The notes below the pieces were generated by a model. The model searched no databases. It saw only the letters and a list, made by a program, of their open reading frames with translations, and had not been told where the DNA came from. This document shows, piece after piece, positions 1 to 6,931 of a stretch of DNA of 26,841 nucleotides. Location of the stretch: NCBI GenBank assembly GCA_947455285.1, contig CANGOK010000008.1:1-26841 (forward strand), written 5' to 3'. The position numbers and the translations under genes were made by a program. The DNA is from Beijerinckiaceae bacterium (GTDB lineage Bacteria; Pseudomonadota; Alphaproteobacteria; Rhizobiales; Beijerinckiaceae). Within the stretch, counting starts at the first letter, position 1. Every line of letters begins with the position of its first letter.

Positions 1-686
1 ACCGAGCCCGCAAAGACGCGGCCCGTGACCATGCGGCCGAGATAGGGATTGGCTTCGAGCAGCGTTCCGAGCAGGCGGAAGGAGCCTTCCTCGATCTTGG
101 GCTCGGGCACATAGCGCAGCACGAGATCAAAGAGCGCGGCCATGCCCTGATCGGTCGGGCCTTCGGGCGAGTCGGCGACCCAGCCCTGCTTGGCGGAGCC
201 GTAGATGATCGGGAAGTCGAGCTGCTCGTCGGTGGCGTCGAGGGCGGCGAAGAGGTCGAAGACCTCGTTCACGACTTCTGTGACGCGGGCGTCGGGGCGA
301 TCCACCTTGTTGATGCAGACGATGGGCTTGAGGCCGATCTTCAGCGCCTTGCCGACCACGAACTTGGTCTGGGGCATTGGGCCTTCGGCGGCGTCCACGA
401 GCACGATGGCGCTATCCACCATCGAGAGAATGCGCTCCACCTCGCCGCCGAAGTCGGCGTGGCCGGGGGTGTCGACGATGTTGATGCGCACGTCCTTCCA
501 GACGACCGAGGTCGCCTTGGCCAGAATGGTGATGCCGCGCTCCTTTTCGAGGTCGTTCGAATCCATCACGCGCTCGACGACGCGCTGGTTGTCGCGGAAG
601 GCGCCGGACTGCTGGAGAAGGCGGTCGACGAGGGTCGTCTTGCCGTGGTCGACGTGCGCGATGATCGCGATATTGCGAAGCTGCAT
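1..686 (-). CDS. typA: Translational GTPase TypA/BipA, N-terminal part (runs off window)
   Basis: This is the N-terminal 228 residues of a ribosome-associated translational GTPase of the TypA/BipA group, which acts in ribosome assembly and stress adaptation. Translating the minus strand from ATG at 686-684 gives MQLRNIAIIAHVDHGKTT, so the G1 loop HVDHGKTT lies at residues 11-18. The switch II motif DTPGH is at about 72-76 and the G4 motif NKVD at about 126-129. The text MPQTKFVVGKAL after the G3 region fits TypA better than EF-G or LepA. The start is chosen because the family begins only a few residues before the first beta strand; the ribosome-binding site is weak (AAGAGA, close upstream). 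The C-terminal two thirds lie outside the window. The neighbouring gene reads the same way but is separated by about 200 bases. Confidence 0.95.
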   Translation of the reverse strand, partial: MQLRNIAIIAHVDHGKTTLVDRLLQQSGAFRDNQRVVERVMDSNDLEKERGITILAKATSVVWKDVRINIVDTPGHADFGGEVERILSMVDSAIVLVDAAEGPMPQTKFVVGKALKIGLKPIVCINKVDRPDARVTEVVNEVFDLFAALDATDEQLDFPIIYGSAKQGWVADSPEGPTDQGMAALFDLVLRYVPEPKIEEGSFRLLGTLLEANPYLGRMVTGRVFAGS

Positions 687-884
687 CTTGGTCTCTTGGC
701 TGGGCTCGCCGCCACCTGGCAGGGAGCAATGCGATGTCCTGCCCCGTCCTCATGACGGATGCGCGACGGTCGCGACGAAAAGGGAACGCGCGGGCCTAAC
801 CCGCTTTGCCGCGGTGCAATAGCGGAATTTGGCCGGTTTGGAAAGACCGGGGCGCGGAAAGTCGACTGAGTTTGCACGGACCCG

Positions 885-1550
885 TCAGGGGGCGGGCTTT
901 GGCGAAGGCATATGATGCAGGGGCAGGGTAGGACCTTGGGCCGCCCAAACTGTTTCAAATCGACAATGTGTTCGACACCAGAGGCATGCTGACGGTGACA
1001 ACCATTCGATCAACTGAAGCATGTCGGCATAGGCTGAAGGCAGGTTCCAGTGAATGATCGGCTCGTAATGTGCGATCCTGTTCCTGAGTTTTCGGATGGG
1101 GCCAAGGCGGGCGGAGAACTGTTTTCTGCCCATATATTTTCCATCTTCAGTTCGGGCGATTTTATGCAATGAGGATCGCCAGAGCTCCTCATATTCCCAT
1201 CCCAGAAACGCTGCCCAATAGCCGAATGTAAGCGCGGGTATGATTGTGACCGGCTCCAATCGCCAAGAGGTGACATCCATGTCTTGCTTGGCGTTTTGCA
1301 GCATTTTCCTTTGATTACGGCTTCTCAGAAATCGCTCGTCTTCGAACCAATCTGATGAAACGGCCTCCGTCAGGACGGCGTTAATGCGATTTCGTATCGT
1401 GATCTCCAGAATATGCAGGGGAACGTGTAGGCTTTCCGAAAGAAGGACATTCGAAGTGTAGAGCCCGATAGCAGCCTCTCGATCGCCGTTCGCCCATTTC
1501 AGAAATGTCGAAAACCGCTCTATCGAGAGCGCATGCTCGAAAATGGTCAA
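885..1550 (-). CDS. Abi-like HEPN-domain protein (candidate abortive-infection protein)
   Basis: This 221-residue protein resembles the Abi-like family of proteins with a HEPN fold. Near the C-terminus is RKLRNRIAHYEPI (about 153-165), which contains the R-x4-H motif (R156, H161) of HEPN ribonucleases. An aromatic stretch, TFGYWAAFLGWEYEELW (about 108-124), and a second arginine-rich helix, LEITIRNRINAVL (48-60), also fit. Members of this family are often RNA-cleaving toxins or phage-defence effectors, but activity here is only inferred. The start used is TTG at 1550, preceded only by a weak GAG. The frame stays open upstream without an ATG, so the N-terminus is uncertain. A -10-like TATAAA lies on this strand at 1655-1650. 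Sampled 60-base lines inside the gene are about 53% GC, against about 67% in a nearby housekeeping-like gene, which suggests transfer. No partner antitoxin gene is seen beside it. Confidence 0.72.
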   Translation of the reverse strand: MTIFEHALSIERFSTFLKWANGDREAAIGLYTSNVLLSESLHVPLHILEITIRNRINAVLTEAVSSDWFEDERFLRSRNQRKMLQNAKQDMDVTSWRLEPVTIIPALTFGYWAAFLGWEYEELWRSSLHKIARTEDGKYMGRKQFSARLGPIRKLRNRIAHYEPIIHWNLPSAYADMLQLIEWLSPSACLWCRTHCRFETVWAAQGPTLPLHHMPSPKPAP

Positions 1551-1733
1551 CTCAAATGCCCCGGCCTTGAAAAATGTTTCGGTGGCTGTTAAATATCTTT
1601 TCGTGAACCCCGGTACCGCCTCTGCTTCGCATGCGGCCGGGGTATGTTTTTTATAGGCCCATTCCTCGATGCTATTGCGCAGGATCAGGTTGGTTATTTG
1701 AACTTAAACTTATCAATAAATCAAGCCAAGCCA

Positions 1734-3068
1734 CTACTCCCCCGCCAGAATCCTCGGCGTTTCCAGCCTTTGCGTCGGCTGGCGACTTTCGATCTGCCGC
1801 CTGCGGTCGCGGATGGCGAGGCGCACCTGGTCGAGGGCGAGGCCCAGCGCGGTCACGCGGTGTGTGTCGAGGTGGCGCAAGGATCCTGCTTCCAGCGCCT
1901 GCGCCAAAATGGTGTCGGCCTCGCGCTCGAGTTCATCCAGTCTGGTCGAGGTTGAAGCTTCCCGGGCGGTGGCGAGACGCTCCAGCAGGAGCTGCATCAG
2001 TTCTTCAGATCGGGCATGGGTCACGGCCGTCAGCCGGCTGGCGAGCGCAGCTGCGGCGGAGGCCAGAACCGACAGGAGCATGGCTCCTATATATATGAAA
2101 TCACTATATTTATCGAGAAAGCTTTCTTCGTCGCCATCGAGGTAGGCCGCTGCGCCCGGATGTACGGGAAAGGGCGCGCCCTTGTCGGTCGAAGGTTCTT
2201 CCATACGATTGGCGATCGGCGCCGTGGCGGCGATCAGGGGCCGAGTGGAGAAGAACAGCCTGACCACATCGCCGACCACCCCGTCAGCCGTTTTTGTGCG
2301 CGCCACGAGCCGGGTGCTTACGCCGAGCGTCTTGAGGTCGGTCACAGGCCGGGGCGGGGCGCCGCCGAAGGACCCGACAGGCACGTCCATGGGTTCGAAA
2401 GCCGGAAAGCGCTGTGCGAGGGCCTTCGCCTCAAGCACCGGCAAGAACGTCGGCGCCCCCTGACCTGCGGCCGCAACCGCAGAAACGGCCTCAGCCAATT
2501 GCGGCGAGGCGGGATTGCCAATCATGAGCAGCGCATCGATCTGGCGGCTGGCGAAAGCCTGCGCCAGTCCATCGAATGTGAGCGTCACCTTCCGCACATC
2601 CTCGCGCGCATCATATTGGTTGAGCAAAACATCGAGGACCCGCGCATTGGCCTCCCCGCCGGGGTGGGCGGACAGCACGCCGACGGTGCGCCCCTTGAGA
2701 TCCTCAATGCGGCTTATGCCGGAACCACCGGGCGCAAGAAGCGTCGTGGCGTCGCGGTGCAGGATCAGCGCCGTCTGGCCTTGGGCGGGCATGGCGATAT
2801 CCGTGCGCACCACAGCAAAATCCGCCGCGCCCTCGTCGATGGCGGCGGCGCTCGCGGTGACGTTGTCGACCGGGACGACCTTCAGGCGAATGGGGTCGCG
2901 CTCGCGCGCGAAAACGGAGGCGGCGGCGGTGATGAGTTGATGATCGGGCGTATCGCGCGACACCGCCACGCGCACTTGCGTGGGTCTTGCAAAATACCAT
3001 GCCGAGAGCGCGACCACGGCGACCAGCGCCAGCGTGGCCGCAATGGATGCGAAGACATATCGGCGCAT
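1734..3068 (-). CDS. TAXI-family TRAP-type solute-binding protein with membrane anchor and C-terminal helical tail
   Basis: This 444-residue protein belongs to the TAXI group of TRAP transporter solute-binding proteins. Residues about 4-27 form an uncleaved-looking signal anchor ending in AWYFARPTQ. The binding domain follows (about 31-310), with the strand RVAVSRDTPDHQLITAAA, the ligand-loop text DFAVVRTDIAMP, and LKGRTVGVLSAHPGGEAN. A second hydrophobic segment (about 324-346, FIYIGAMLLSVLASAAAALA) leads to a charged, helix-forming tail to the end, rich in E, R and L. The start ATG is backed by GGAGG five bases upstream. A binding domain held between two membrane spans is unlike a free periplasmic protein, and no TRAP permease (DctQ/DctM) is present in the window. 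It may donate to a distant permease or act as a ligand sensor; this is inference. It lies 78 bases downstream of argG. Confidence 0.82.
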   Translation of the reverse strand: MRRYVFASIAATLALVAVVALSAWYFARPTQVRVAVSRDTPDHQLITAAASVFARERDPIRLKVVPVDNVTASAAAIDEGAADFAVVRTDIAMPAQGQTALILHRDATTLLAPGGSGISRIEDLKGRTVGVLSAHPGGEANARVLDVLLNQYDAREDVRKVTLTFDGLAQAFASRQIDALLMIGNPASPQLAEAVSAVAAAGQGAPTFLPVLEAKALAQRFPAFEPMDVPVGSFGGAPPRPVTDLKTLGVSTRLVARTKTADGVVGDVVRLFFSTRPLIAATAPIANRMEEPSTDKGAPFPVHPGAAAYLDGDEESFLDKYSDFIYIGAMLLSVLASAAAALASRLTAVTHARSEELMQLLLERLATAREASTSTRLDELEREADTILAQALEAGSLRHLDTHRVTALGLALDQVRLAIRDRRRQIESRQPTQRLETPRILAGE

Positions 3069-3083
3069 GTCGCCTCCGGGCCA

Positions 3084-3126
3084 GCCCCGCCCACCGGGAC
3101 CTCAATGAAGAAGATTCAGGCGGGGC
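3084..3126 (-). repeat. Inverted repeat between argG and the TAXI gene
   Basis: An 8-base inverted repeat (GCCCCGCC at 3084-3091, GGCGGGGC at 3119-3126) brackets a 27-base loop in the spacer between argG and the TAXI gene. It has no T-tract, so it is not a standard intrinsic terminator. It could be an mRNA hairpin that separates the two genes, or chance in GC-rich DNA. Confidence 0.3.
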
Positions 3127-3146
3127 CGCAGGTTCCCTGAGGGGGA

Positions 3147-4379
3147 TCAGCGTCCGGTCTTGCGATCCCGCTTGCCCAGCGTGCGCAGGCGCAGGGCGTT
3201 GAGCTTGATGAAGCCTGCGGCGTCGCGATGGTCATAGGCCACGGCGCCTTCCTCGAAGGTCACGAGGTCCTGATCATAGAGCGAATAGGGCGACTGGCGG
3301 CCCACCACGCGCACATTGCCCTTGTAGAGCTTGAGGCGCACGCGGCCGGTCACCAGCTCCTGGCTGCGGTCGATGAGAGCCTGCAGCATCTCGCGCTCGG
3401 GCGAGAACCAGAAGCCGTTGTAGATCAGCTCAGCGTATTTCGGCATCAGCTCATCCTTCAGATGGGCCGCGCCGCGGTCTAGCGTGATGGATTCGATGCC
3501 GCGATGGGCTTCGAGCAGGATCGTGCCGCCGGGGGTCTCATAGACGCCGCGCGACTTCATGCCCACGAAACGGTTTTCGACGAGGTCGAGACGGCCGATG
3601 CCATTGGCCTTGCCGAGTTCGTTGAGCTTGGTCAGCAGGGTCGCTGGGGACATCTTCACCCCGTCGATGGCGACGGGATCGCCCTTCTCGAAATCGATCA
3701 CGATCTCGGTGACGACGTCAGGCGCGTCCTCCGGCGAAATGGTACGCATATGCACATATTCCGGCGGCTCGACCCACGGATCCTCAAGCACCTTGCCCTC
3801 GGACGAGGAGTGCAGAAGGTTGGCGTCGACCGAGAAGGGCGACTCGCCGCGCTTGTCCTTGGCGATCGGGATCTGATGAGCCTCGGCGAAGGCGATCAGC
3901 TGTTCGCGGCTCTTGAAGTCCCATTCACGCCAGGGCGCGATGACCTTGATCTCGGGCTCGAGGGCGTAATAGCCAAGCTCGAAACGCACCTGATCGTTGC
4001 CCTTGCCAGTCGCGCCGTGGGACACCGCGTCAGCGCCGACCTTGCGGGCGATCTCGATCTGCTTCTTGGCGATGAGCGGGCGGGCGATGGAGGTGCCCAG
4101 GAGATAGAGGCCCTCATACTGCGCGTTGGCGCGGAACATCGGGAAGACATAGTCCCGCACGAATTCCTCGCGCAGATCCTCGATGAAGATGTGTTCGGAC
4201 TTGATGCCGAGCAGCTCCGCCTTCTTGCGGGCGGGCTCCAGCTCCTCGCCCTGGCCGAGATCGGCGGTGAAGGTCACGACCTCGCAGCCGTAGGTGGTCT
4301 GCAGCCACTTCAGGATGATGGAAGTGTCGAGGCCGCCCGAATAGGCGAGGACGACGCGCTTGATGTCTTTCTGGGCCAT
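3147..4379 (-). CDS. argG: Argininosuccinate synthase
   Basis: This cytoplasmic enzyme joins citrulline and aspartate, using ATP, to form argininosuccinate in arginine synthesis. The 410-residue length is normal for the family. The N-terminal PP-loop AYSGGLDTS is at residues 12-20. Further family text includes FTADLGQGEELEPARKKAE, the segment SHGATGKGNDQVRFE, and DKRGESPFSVDANLLH. The start MAQKDIKRVVLAYSGG is the usual one for alphaproteobacteria, although its ribosome-binding site is weak (GACGAG). A promoter and leader hairpin lie upstream, with the promoter overlapping the end of the PAP2 gene, so argG is probably transcribed from its own start. No other arginine gene is present in the window. 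Confidence 0.98.
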   Translation of the reverse strand: MAQKDIKRVVLAYSGGLDTSIILKWLQTTYGCEVVTFTADLGQGEELEPARKKAELLGIKSEHIFIEDLREEFVRDYVFPMFRANAQYEGLYLLGTSIARPLIAKKQIEIARKVGADAVSHGATGKGNDQVRFELGYYALEPEIKVIAPWREWDFKSREQLIAFAEAHQIPIAKDKRGESPFSVDANLLHSSSEGKVLEDPWVEPPEYVHMRTISPEDAPDVVTEIVIDFEKGDPVAIDGVKMSPATLLTKLNELGKANGIGRLDLVENRFVGMKSRGVYETPGGTILLEAHRGIESITLDRGAAHLKDELMPKYAELIYNGFWFSPEREMLQALIDRSQELVTGRVRLKLYKGNVRVVGRQSPYSLYDQDLVTFEEGAVAYDHRDAAGFIKLNALRLRTLGKRDRKTGR

Positions 4380-4398
4380 GGATTGAACTCGTCATTGG

Positions 4399-4413
4399 GG
4401 CCGCTCGGCGGCC
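4399..4413 (-). promoter_or_regulatory. Hairpin in the argG leader
   Basis: A perfect six-base-pair stem, GGCCGC and GCGGCC, closes a three-base loop about 20 bases upstream of the argG start codon. It would form in the 5' leader of the predicted transcript. It could influence translation start, but no anti-terminator or peptide is seen with it. Confidence 0.35.
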
Positions 4414-4426
4414 ATGATCGGCGCGG

Positions 4427-4454
4427 ACTATAGAGGCGGATCGCCATCGCGCAA
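4427..4454 (-). promoter_or_regulatory. Candidate sigma-70 promoter for argG
   Basis: On the minus strand, a -35 box TTGCGC (4454-4449), a 16-base spacer and a -10 box TATAGT (4432-4427) lie about 50 bases before the argG start. The -10 box overlaps the stop codon of the PAP2 gene. The match to the sigma-70 pattern is good for a GC-rich genome, and the implied leader is about 40 bases long. No mapped transcript is available. Confidence 0.45.
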
Positions 4455-5114
4455 GCCTTGCTTGGCTGCCCCTAGGATGAACCTTCGCAGCAGGGCGATG
4501 AGAAGCACGGTGAGAAGCCCCGCCATCAGCGCATCCGACAGGAAGTGCCCCCCGAACGCGACCCGCAACCCGCCGGTGAGCGCGCCGATCGCCAGCGCAG
4601 CCGCCATGGCTGGCAGCCGCAGGGGCGGCGGGGCGAGGCTCGCGGGAGCGACCAGCCAGAAGGCGCCTGAGGTTTCGCCTGACACGAAAGAGCAGTTCTT
4701 CGCGCAGGCGCCGTCGAGGCGGTTCCAGGCGCGGAATTCGAGCGATCCGCCGAATTCCTGCACCTGCACGGGCCGGGGGCGATGCCAATGGTCCTTGAGA
4801 ATCACATTGACCAGCAGACCCGGCCCCAGCGCCAGGCTGAGCGCGAGAAAGACGAGGCTGCGGCCATCCACCTGAACGGGCTCCTTGAACCCGGTGCGGC
4901 CTGCGACCCAGAGCAGGGCGGCGCAAGCCATGATCGTGGCGGGCAGATAGAAGAGCGTCGCGCGCAGCGCTTTCAGGAAAGGCCCATTCCCCGGAAATCC
5001 CTCGGGCGAATGAAACAAGGCCGCGCTCATGAGGTCGAGCTCCGGCCAAAGGGCGAAGAGCGCGCCCGTGATGAGCGTCAGAAAAAGCAGCAGGGCGAGC
5101 GGGGATAAACGCAA
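4428..5114 (-). CDS. PAP2-superfamily membrane phosphatase
   Basis: This 228-residue inner-membrane protein has about five or six hydrophobic segments and the phosphatase motifs of the PAP2 (type 2 phosphatidic acid phosphatase) superfamily. Motif 1 is K-x6-RP (K107 to R114-P115, KDHWHRPRP). Motif 3 is R-x5-H-x3-D (R184, H190, D194). Motif 2, usually PSGH, reads CSFVSGE (141-147), so glutamate stands where histidine is usual; similar text occurs in some bacterial lipid phosphatases. Probable substrates are phospholipid or lipid A phosphates or undecaprenyl diphosphate, but which one cannot be told. The start is TTG at 5114, supported by AGGAGG with a six-base spacing, which outweighs the lack of ATG. 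It precedes argG by 48 bases but is probably not functionally tied to it. Confidence 0.88.
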   Translation of the reverse strand: MRLSPLALLLFLTLITGALFALWPELDLMSAALFHSPEGFPGNGPFLKALRATLFYLPATIMACAALLWVAGRTGFKEPVQVDGRSLVFLALSLALGPGLLVNVILKDHWHRPRPVQVQEFGGSLEFRAWNRLDGACAKNCSFVSGETSGAFWLVAPASLAPPPLRLPAMAAALAIGALTGGLRVAFGGHFLSDALMAGLLTVLLIALLRRFILGAAKQGLRDGDPPL

Positions 5115-5253
5115 TGGATGCCTCCTGCCCCTCCTTTAGCGGAGGCGGGCGGGGGGTGAAAGCGCCAAGACCCTCAAACCGATCCGACTTGCGAAGCCGG
5201 AGTGGTCTGCTACTACTTTTGTCAAACGAGCAGAAACCGCTGGGGGAGGCGAC

Positions 5254-6894
5254 ATGACAAGCACACGCCCGAAAATCGTCACGATTACGGCGCGCGATGG
5301 AACTGAGCTGGCGGCTGCAGTTTACATGCCGCAGGGCAACGGTCCTTTTCCGGCTCTTTTCGCCGCGTCGCCTTATCGTTTCGACAACAACCTCCTTGCC
5401 GCAAGCCCGCAATTCCTATGGCGCGAAACTGGTCCGATCGACTGGTACATGACGCAGGGTTACGCCTATGTGCATCTGGATGTGCGCGGCAGCGGCAGGT
5501 CAGGCGGACACTTTGGATTTCTCGACCGCAAGGAACAGGAAGACCTTTATGACGCGATCCAGTGGGTCGGCGCACAGACATGGTCCAACGGGCGCGTGGG
5601 CGGCATAGGCCAATCCTATTACTGCATGTTGCAATGGTTCATGGGCGCGCAGAATCCTCCCGCGCTGAAGTGCCTTGGCGCACATGACGGACTCGCTGAT
5701 CCCTACCGCGCCAATTGCTATAATGGAGGCATTCCCGGCGATTTCTTCCCCGGTTACTGGTGGTATCAGAACCGCTTCATCAACCGTTTTCCAGCCGAAG
5801 GCCCGCCTCGCGAACAGGAGTCGGACCTCACCGCCATGGTGGCTGCGCATCCGCTCTATGATGACTTCTGGAAGGAACGTTGCGCGCGCGAGGTTCAGGA
5901 TCAGATCAAGGTTCCGATCTATTGCTCGGGCGTTTGGTCGAAAATGTTCATTCATGTGCGGGGCGTCATCGACGGCTACCGCAATGCGCAGGGGCCAAAG
6001 AAAATGCGCATGTCAGGCGCTCCCAACGCCTGGGGCGCGGCGGCGGAATTCGCGAGCGTCGAGTTTCATGAAAAGGTGCTGTTGCCCTTCTACGATCATT
6101 ATCTCAAGGGTCTTGAGACCGAATATGAACAGCGCCCGCCGGTGCAATATGCTGTTCGCGGTTCGCAGATCATGCGTAGCGCGCAAAGCTGGCCGCCGGA
6201 AAATGTGCGCTATGAGCGTTGGTTGCTGAACGCCCATCCCTCGGGAAGCGTGACCTCGTTGAATGATGGCGGGCTTGCCAAGGAAAGTCCCTCGGGTGAA
6301 GGGGCGACGAGTTATGATTATCCGAACCCTGGATGGGTATCCGGCGTCGTCGGCTTTGGTCCGCAGGGGCCAGCGAGCGGCTTTGATCCTGTTCGCCGCG
6401 TTCTGACCTTCACAAGCGCGCCGCTTGCTTCCGACCTTGAAATCGCTGGTCCCATCAAGATGGAGTTGTTCGCTTCCTCCAGCGCGACGAACACCGATTT
6501 CTTCATCAAGGTAAGTGATCAATTTCCGCAGTCGAGCGAAGATCGGGTGAAAGGCGTCAATCCTTTCGCCGAAGTCGTTTCGCGCGGCTGGCTGCGCGCA
6601 TCGCATCGAGCTGTCGATGCGGCACGCTCGAATGAGATGGAGCCATACCATCCTCATGACCACGAAGAGCCGATCAACCCGGGCGAGATCTATAAATTCG
6701 AGATCAGCATTGAGCCCATGGCCTATCTCTTCAAGCAAGGGCATCGCATTCGCCTTGAAATCGTGAACGGCGATTCCCCTGTCTCCGAACAGTTGTGGCC
6801 GCATTTCTATCGTCCGGACAAAACAGGGCGTGACACGATTCATCACAGCGCCGAACATCCTTCGGCGTTGATCCTGCCCGTAAGCGGGGGCTGA
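5254..6894 (+). CDS. CocE/NonD-family (peptidase S15-like) hydrolase
   Basis: This 546-residue protein has the layout of the X-Pro dipeptidyl-peptidase/cocaine esterase family: an alpha/beta-hydrolase domain (about 5-300) and a C-terminal jelly-roll domain (about 330-540, with APLASDLEIAGPIKMELFASS). The oxyanion text LDVRGSGRSGG is at about 75-85, and the nucleophile elbow GIGQSYY places Ser121. Near the expected catalytic Asp and His, however, the sequence reads CSGVWSKMFIHVRG and SGAPNAWG, so those residues are not obvious. No signal peptide is seen, so it is probably cytoplasmic. GGGGGAGG stands just before the ATG. A weak -35/-10 pair (TTGCGA at 5189, TACTAC at 5211, 16 apart) may be its promoter. 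The MFS gene follows 37 bases later, suggesting a joint role in using an ester or amide compound. Confidence 0.86.
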   Translation: MTSTRPKIVTITARDGTELAAAVYMPQGNGPFPALFAASPYRFDNNLLAASPQFLWRETGPIDWYMTQGYAYVHLDVRGSGRSGGHFGFLDRKEQEDLYDAIQWVGAQTWSNGRVGGIGQSYYCMLQWFMGAQNPPALKCLGAHDGLADPYRANCYNGGIPGDFFPGYWWYQNRFINRFPAEGPPREQESDLTAMVAAHPLYDDFWKERCAREVQDQIKVPIYCSGVWSKMFIHVRGVIDGYRNAQGPKKMRMSGAPNAWGAAAEFASVEFHEKVLLPFYDHYLKGLETEYEQRPPVQYAVRGSQIMRSAQSWPPENVRYERWLLNAHPSGSVTSLNDGGLAKESPSGEGATSYDYPNPGWVSGVVGFGPQGPASGFDPVRRVLTFTSAPLASDLEIAGPIKMELFASSSATNTDFFIKVSDQFPQSSEDRVKGVNPFAEVVSRGWLRASHRAVDAARSNEMEPYHPHDHEEPINPGEIYKFEISIEPMAYLFKQGHRIRLEIVNGDSPVSEQLWPHFYRPDKTGRDTIHHSAEHPSALILPVSGG

Positions 6895-6931
6895 CGGATT
6901 ACAGGTTTTGCCAGAAACTCAGGGGAGTGAA

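Noticed and set aside
718..744. Short inverted repeat GGCAGG/CCTGCC upstream of typA
   Set aside because: It has only six base pairs, no T-tract and a long loop; not convincing in GC-rich DNA.
2016..3140. Long plus-strand open frame (374 residues) opposite the TAXI gene
   Set aside because: It is antisense to a well-supported gene, rich in Arg, Gly and His, with no recognisable motif; typical of a shadow frame in GC-rich DNA.
4114..5412. Long minus-strand frame (432 residues) across argG, the PAP2 gene and the spacer
   Set aside because: It overlaps argG and PAP2 in another frame, has Arg/Ala/Pro-rich composition, and its parts are out-of-frame echoes of those genes.
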